The position numbers were made by a program, and so were the translations under genes. Below, piece by piece: positions 32,542 through 35,090 of a DNA stretch of 35,090 bases. The notes under the pieces were generated by a model. That model was not told the DNA's origin. It worked only from the letters and a program-made list of their open reading frames with translations, and did not search any database. Numbering within the stretch: the stretch's first letter is position 1; every line of letters begins with the position of its first letter. Origin of the DNA: JAIOPA01 sp046076045 (GTDB lineage: Bacteria > Eisenbacteria > RBG-16-71-46); the NCBI GenBank assembly GCA_046076045.1, contig JBJTRI010000122.1, positions 1 to 35,090 of the forward strand, read 5' to 3'.

Positions 32542-33774
32542 ATGTTCGTTCGGTCCCCCCGCCTCGTCATTCCCGCACTGGCGCTCATGGCCGCATTCGG
32601 CCTCGCGTCGTGCAGCAAGCAGCAGCAGGTGACCCAGCCCGGCAGCAGCGTGGGCCGTAACGGCGTCGGCTCGCAGGATCTCGCCGGCTGCCCCACGCTG
32701 GTCGCCAACGACGCCGCGACGGCGTTCAACATCAACCTCGAGTCCGGCCTCGTCGCTCAGTACCGGCCTGCCGTGGGCCGGATGCGGATCCAGTTCCAGG
32801 GCGACCTCGCCGAGTGGAGCCTCGCGAGCGCCGGAGCGTGCGTGGCGGCCGACATCCCGAGCATCAAGGTGAAGCGCTCGCGCGCGACGCTGCTCCTGCA
32901 CGGGACGACCCAGAGCATCACCACGCACGGCAATCGCCTCGACTTCGGCGAGATGATCTTCCCCGGGCTCGACCACACGGGCATCGTCGAGTCGTCGGAT
33001 GCCGAGGGCAACGTGATGCTGTTTCTCTGGCCTTCGCTTGCAGGTGAGGGTGTGGGTTCGCCGGTCATCGGTATCGAGATGGCCGACTGGAACCGCGCGC
33101 TCGTGGGCCCCGACACCAAGATCGACGTGGCGTTCGACCTCACGTTCGAGCAGGACGGTGTGGAGTCCACCATCAAGGGCCAGATCGCCGGCCTCTCGAT
33201 GGACGGCACGCCGGTGCTCCCGAACGGCTTCTCCATCCCGCCTTGCCCCGAGACCCTGACGGGTAAAGGTGGCATCATCGAGAACCTGTCGGCCGACGTG
33301 GTGCAGTTCCGCCGCCGCCGCCTGCGCTTCGAGGCCGAGGGTGACGTCGCTTCGGGTGCGTTCAACAAGGCCGGTGGCTGTGCGGCCTCGCCCACGCCCA
33401 CGATCGTGTTCACGGGTGGCTCGGCCAACGTGTACCAGGCCGGTTCGCTCGCCGCCGGTACGCCGATCTCGGTGACGGCGACCGGTGAGCCCATCGTGTT
33501 CGACGAACTGCTGTTCCCGGGTCTGCTGATCGAGCCGGGTACGGTCGCCGCCGACTCGCCGGACGGTCACGTCCTCGAGCTCATCTGGCCGGGTCTCGCC
33601 GGCATGCCCCCGGGCCCGCCGATCGCGCGTCTGCAGCTCCGCAGCTGGAACAGCTGGATCCGCACCGGTCGTGCGATCGACGTGCGCATGCAGTTCACGG
33701 CGCGTCACGCCAACGGCTCGGAAGCGACGTTCGCGGTCGAGGCTGACAACGTGGTTCTGCCGCAGCAGCGATAG
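32542..33774 (+). CDS. Lipoprotein with two copies of an unrecognised domain (paralogue 2)
   Basis: A 410-residue lipoprotein, a clear paralogue of the protein at 30868. The signal peptide ends in the lipobox FGLASC with the lipidated Cys at 24, followed by Ser. The linker (KQQQVTQPGSSVGRNGVGSQ) matches the other paralogue's. Repeat A is about 50-228 and repeat B about 235-410. Cys pairs C50/C100 and C235/C280 are at the same places as in paralogue 1. Repeat B is more like repeat B of paralogue 1 than like its own repeat A, so the domain doubled first and the gene doubled later. It also ends in PQQR. Repeat A here is the most diverged copy. The ATG at 32542 has GGAGG nine bases upstream. Function unknown. 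Confidence 0.8.
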   Translation: MFVRSPRLVIPALALMAAFGLASCSKQQQVTQPGSSVGRNGVGSQDLAGCPTLVANDAATAFNINLESGLVAQYRPAVGRMRIQFQGDLAEWSLASAGACVAADIPSIKVKRSRATLLLHGTTQSITTHGNRLDFGEMIFPGLDHTGIVESSDAEGNVMLFLWPSLAGEGVGSPVIGIEMADWNRALVGPDTKIDVAFDLTFEQDGVESTIKGQIAGLSMDGTPVLPNGFSIPPCPETLTGKGGIIENLSADVVQFRRRRLRFEAEGDVASGAFNKAGGCAASPTPTIVFTGGSANVYQAGSLAAGTPISVTATGEPIVFDELLFPGLLIEPGTVAADSPDGHVLELIWPGLAGMPPGPPIARLQLRSWNSWIRTGRAIDVRMQFTARHANGSEATFAVEADNVVLPQQR

Positions 33775-34138
33775 CCCAGGGGGGGCTAGCTGCGGTCCGA
33801 ACGGCCCGTTCCCTTCGGGGGACGGGCCGATTCGTCATCCCACGGTCGGGGTTCGACCATCGGGCGCGAACCGGATCGCGCACACACGGAGCGGTCTCGA
33901 ACCACGCAACGCGCTCCGGAATCGTCGGATGGCTGGCGAGTAAGGGTGGAACGCATGGCGAGTGCGGCCGTGCGCGGCGTCAACCCCGCGTCAATCCCCT
34001 TCCGGACCGCTTGCGTGCGCGTGGGTGCGTCGGCATCCTGTCGGCGCTTGGTCCGCAGGATCGCGGATCGCGCAGTCGCTCCCCGAGAGGTCGCCCCCAG
34101 CCCCGGCACGGAAGCCGGGTCCGCATGGAGGATCCCGC
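33775..34138. other. 364-base intergenic region
   Basis: No gene is supported. It has the terminator at 33802-33829 and, close to the next gene, the hairpin CCCGGC-acggaa-GCCGGG (34102-34119), which ends just before the ribosome site GGAGG (about 34127) and could affect access to it. Nothing else seen. Confidence 0.4.
33802..33829 (+). terminator. Terminator of paralogue 2
   Basis: CGGCCCGT (33802-33809) pairs with ACGGGCCG (33822-33829), with TCCC/GGGG pairs inside and a TTCG tetraloop. ATTCGTC follows. The stop is 27 bases upstream. Confidence 0.75.
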
Positions 34139-34933
34139 ATGGATCGCCGTTCTTCGTTCCCGCTGTCCCTCGCCGCCCTCGCGCTCGTCGTGTTGACGGG
34201 TTGCGGTCAGAAGTCCGCCGAGAACGCCCCGGCCGCGAGCAGCGACACTCTGCTCGCCTCGAGCCCCGTCGAGACGCCGCAGGCCGAGCTGCCGCCGCAG
34301 ACCGACTTCCAGCCCGAGCCCAGCGCATCGCCGGCGCCCGTGCCAACGCCGACCGAGACCCCGGCGAAGCCGAAGCCCAAGCCCGCGCCCAAGCCCGCGG
34401 CTCCTGCCGCTCCGGCGGCCCCCACGGCGACGGTCGCGGCGGGTACGGGTCTGCGCATCTCGATCGACAACGCGCTCACCTCCGAGACCGCCACCGCGGG
34501 CCAGGAGTGGTCGGGCTCCATCAAGGAGGCGGTGACGGTGGGCAACCTCGCGCCGTTCCCCGCGGGCAGCGTGGTGCACGGCGTCGTGGACGGCGTGAGA
34601 CCGGCCGAGAAGGGCGATCGTGCGGTGCTCGTGCTGCGCATCACCTCGATCGAGGCGAACGGCAAGACGCACGCGATCTCGGCGACCGCCGACAGCATCG
34701 TGGCGGGCTCGACGCGCGCTCGCAACGTGGGCGCGGTGGCGGGCGGTGCGGCCGCGGGCGCGCTCATCGGTCGCGCGGTTGGCGGCTCGGGCAAGGGCGC
34801 GCTCATCGGTGGCATCCTGGGCGGCGCGGCCGCGACGGGTGCGGTGTCGGCCTCGAAGGGCTACCAGGCCACCGTCAAGGAAGGCACCGAGATGGTGTTC
34901 CGCGTGGACAAGGACACCAAGCTCAAGCTCTAG
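34139..34933 (+). CDS. Lipoprotein with Pro-rich linker and glycine-zipper helix
   Basis: A 264-residue lipoprotein. The lipobox LVVLTGCG gives the lipidated Cys at about residue 22. Residues 45-100 are a Pro/Ala/Lys-rich linker that could span from the membrane through the cell wall layer. A globular part follows (about 104-190: GLRISIDNALTSETATAGQEW, FPAGSVVHGVV, DRAVLVLRITSIEANGK). A Gly-rich segment (GAVAGGAAAGALIGRAVGG, then GALIGGILGGAAATG) is a glycine zipper typical of outer-membrane-associated helices. The last 25 residues are a short beta segment. Family not named. The ATG at 34139 has GGAGG upstream. It is unrelated in sequence to the two paralogues before it. The stop codon begins a 25-bp tandem duplication. 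Confidence 0.78.
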   Translation: MDRRSSFPLSLAALALVVLTGCGQKSAENAPAASSDTLLASSPVETPQAELPPQTDFQPEPSASPAPVPTPTETPAKPKPKPAPKPAAPAAPAAPTATVAAGTGLRISIDNALTSETATAGQEWSGSIKEAVTVGNLAPFPAGSVVHGVVDGVRPAEKGDRAVLVLRITSIEANGKTHAISATADSIVAGSTRARNVGAVAGGAAAGALIGRAVGGSGKGALIGGILGGAAATGAVSASKGYQATVKEGTEMVFRVDKDTKLKL

Positions 34934-34979
34934 TCGCGCAGGCTGACGCATTATCTAGTCGCGCAGGCCGACACATGAT
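34930..34979 (+). repeat. 25-bp tandem duplication starting at a stop codon
   Basis: Two adjacent copies begin with CTAGTCGCGCAGGC at 34930 and 34955, and differ at only a few positions. The first contains the lipoprotein's TAG stop (34931-34933); the second is outside the gene. Confidence 0.8.
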
Positions 34980-34985
34980 TCGCAC

Positions 34986-35013
34986 GCGGCGCGGCCCACC
35001 CGGGTCGCGCCGC
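34986..35013 (+). terminator. Rho-independent terminator of the last lipoprotein
   Basis: GCGGCGCG (34986-34993) pairs with CGCGCCGC (35006-35013), with CCC/GGG inside and a four-base loop. GGTGC and four T (35019-35022) follow. It is the most typical terminator in the window. Confidence 0.8.
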
Positions 35014-35090
35014 GGTGCTTTTCACCCCACGGGCGCGCGTCCCACGAAGCACCGCCGCGAGAAAAAGGGAACGGTCTCGCCGCACAACGG

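Overview
The window is a roughly 70% G+C bacterial chromosome segment carrying about 30 protein genes on both strands. I see no rRNA, tRNA, CRISPR array, transposase, integrase or phage gene. The first 60 bases are long T, G and C homopolymers that look like a poor-quality contig end, which suggests a draft or metagenome assembly. Several features point to an uncultured lineage, perhaps near the FCB group or Candidatus Eisenbacteria: a lamin-tail protein ending in a TWGSVKAIYR-like C-terminus, a BshB1-type (bacillithiol) deacetylase, short alpha-glucan phosphorylase, and several lipoproteins. That placement is an inference of low to moderate confidence.

Layout. 0.1-0.8 kb: a superoxide-dismutase-like protein that has lost most metal ligands. 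0.8-5.2 kb, leftward: two amidohydrolases (MTA/SAH-deaminase type and SsnA-like), a small membrane protein, a PhzF isomerase-fold protein and a secreted protein. 5.4-6.3 kb: a 58-residue membrane protein and a 670-base gene-poor stretch. 6.3-8.8 kb: pabB and pabC (folate 4-aminobenzoate branch). 9.1-13.3 kb: an alpha/beta hydrolase, a GGDEF protein, and a GNAT plus BoxB/PaaA-type di-iron protein pair. 13.4-18.3 kb: glycogen phosphorylase, a GGCT-fold protein, a BshB1-like deacetylase, a D,D-carboxypeptidase and a TauE/SafE transporter. 18.7-22.7 kb: the lamin-tail protein, an unusual Lon protease and an aminotransferase. 22.9-28.8 kb: a GAF/coiled-coil/GAF protein, a 39-bp tandem repeat array, a NUDIX hydrolase, a two-PDZ secreted protein, an RlmD-type rRNA methyltransferase and a secreted unknown. 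28.9-34.9 kb: leucyl aminopeptidase, then three lipoproteins. The first two lipoproteins are tandem paralogues, each built from two copies of the same unrecognised domain.

Most genes are housekeeping or metabolic. The least explained parts are the paired two-domain lipoproteins with a shared inverted-repeat motif upstream, the Lon protein with intact peptidase residues but altered ATPase and pore residues, the stand-alone BoxB-like di-iron protein, the 39-bp repeat array, and a recurring TANNNT promoter element 6-7 bases before the start codon, which predicts leaderless transcripts for several genes.
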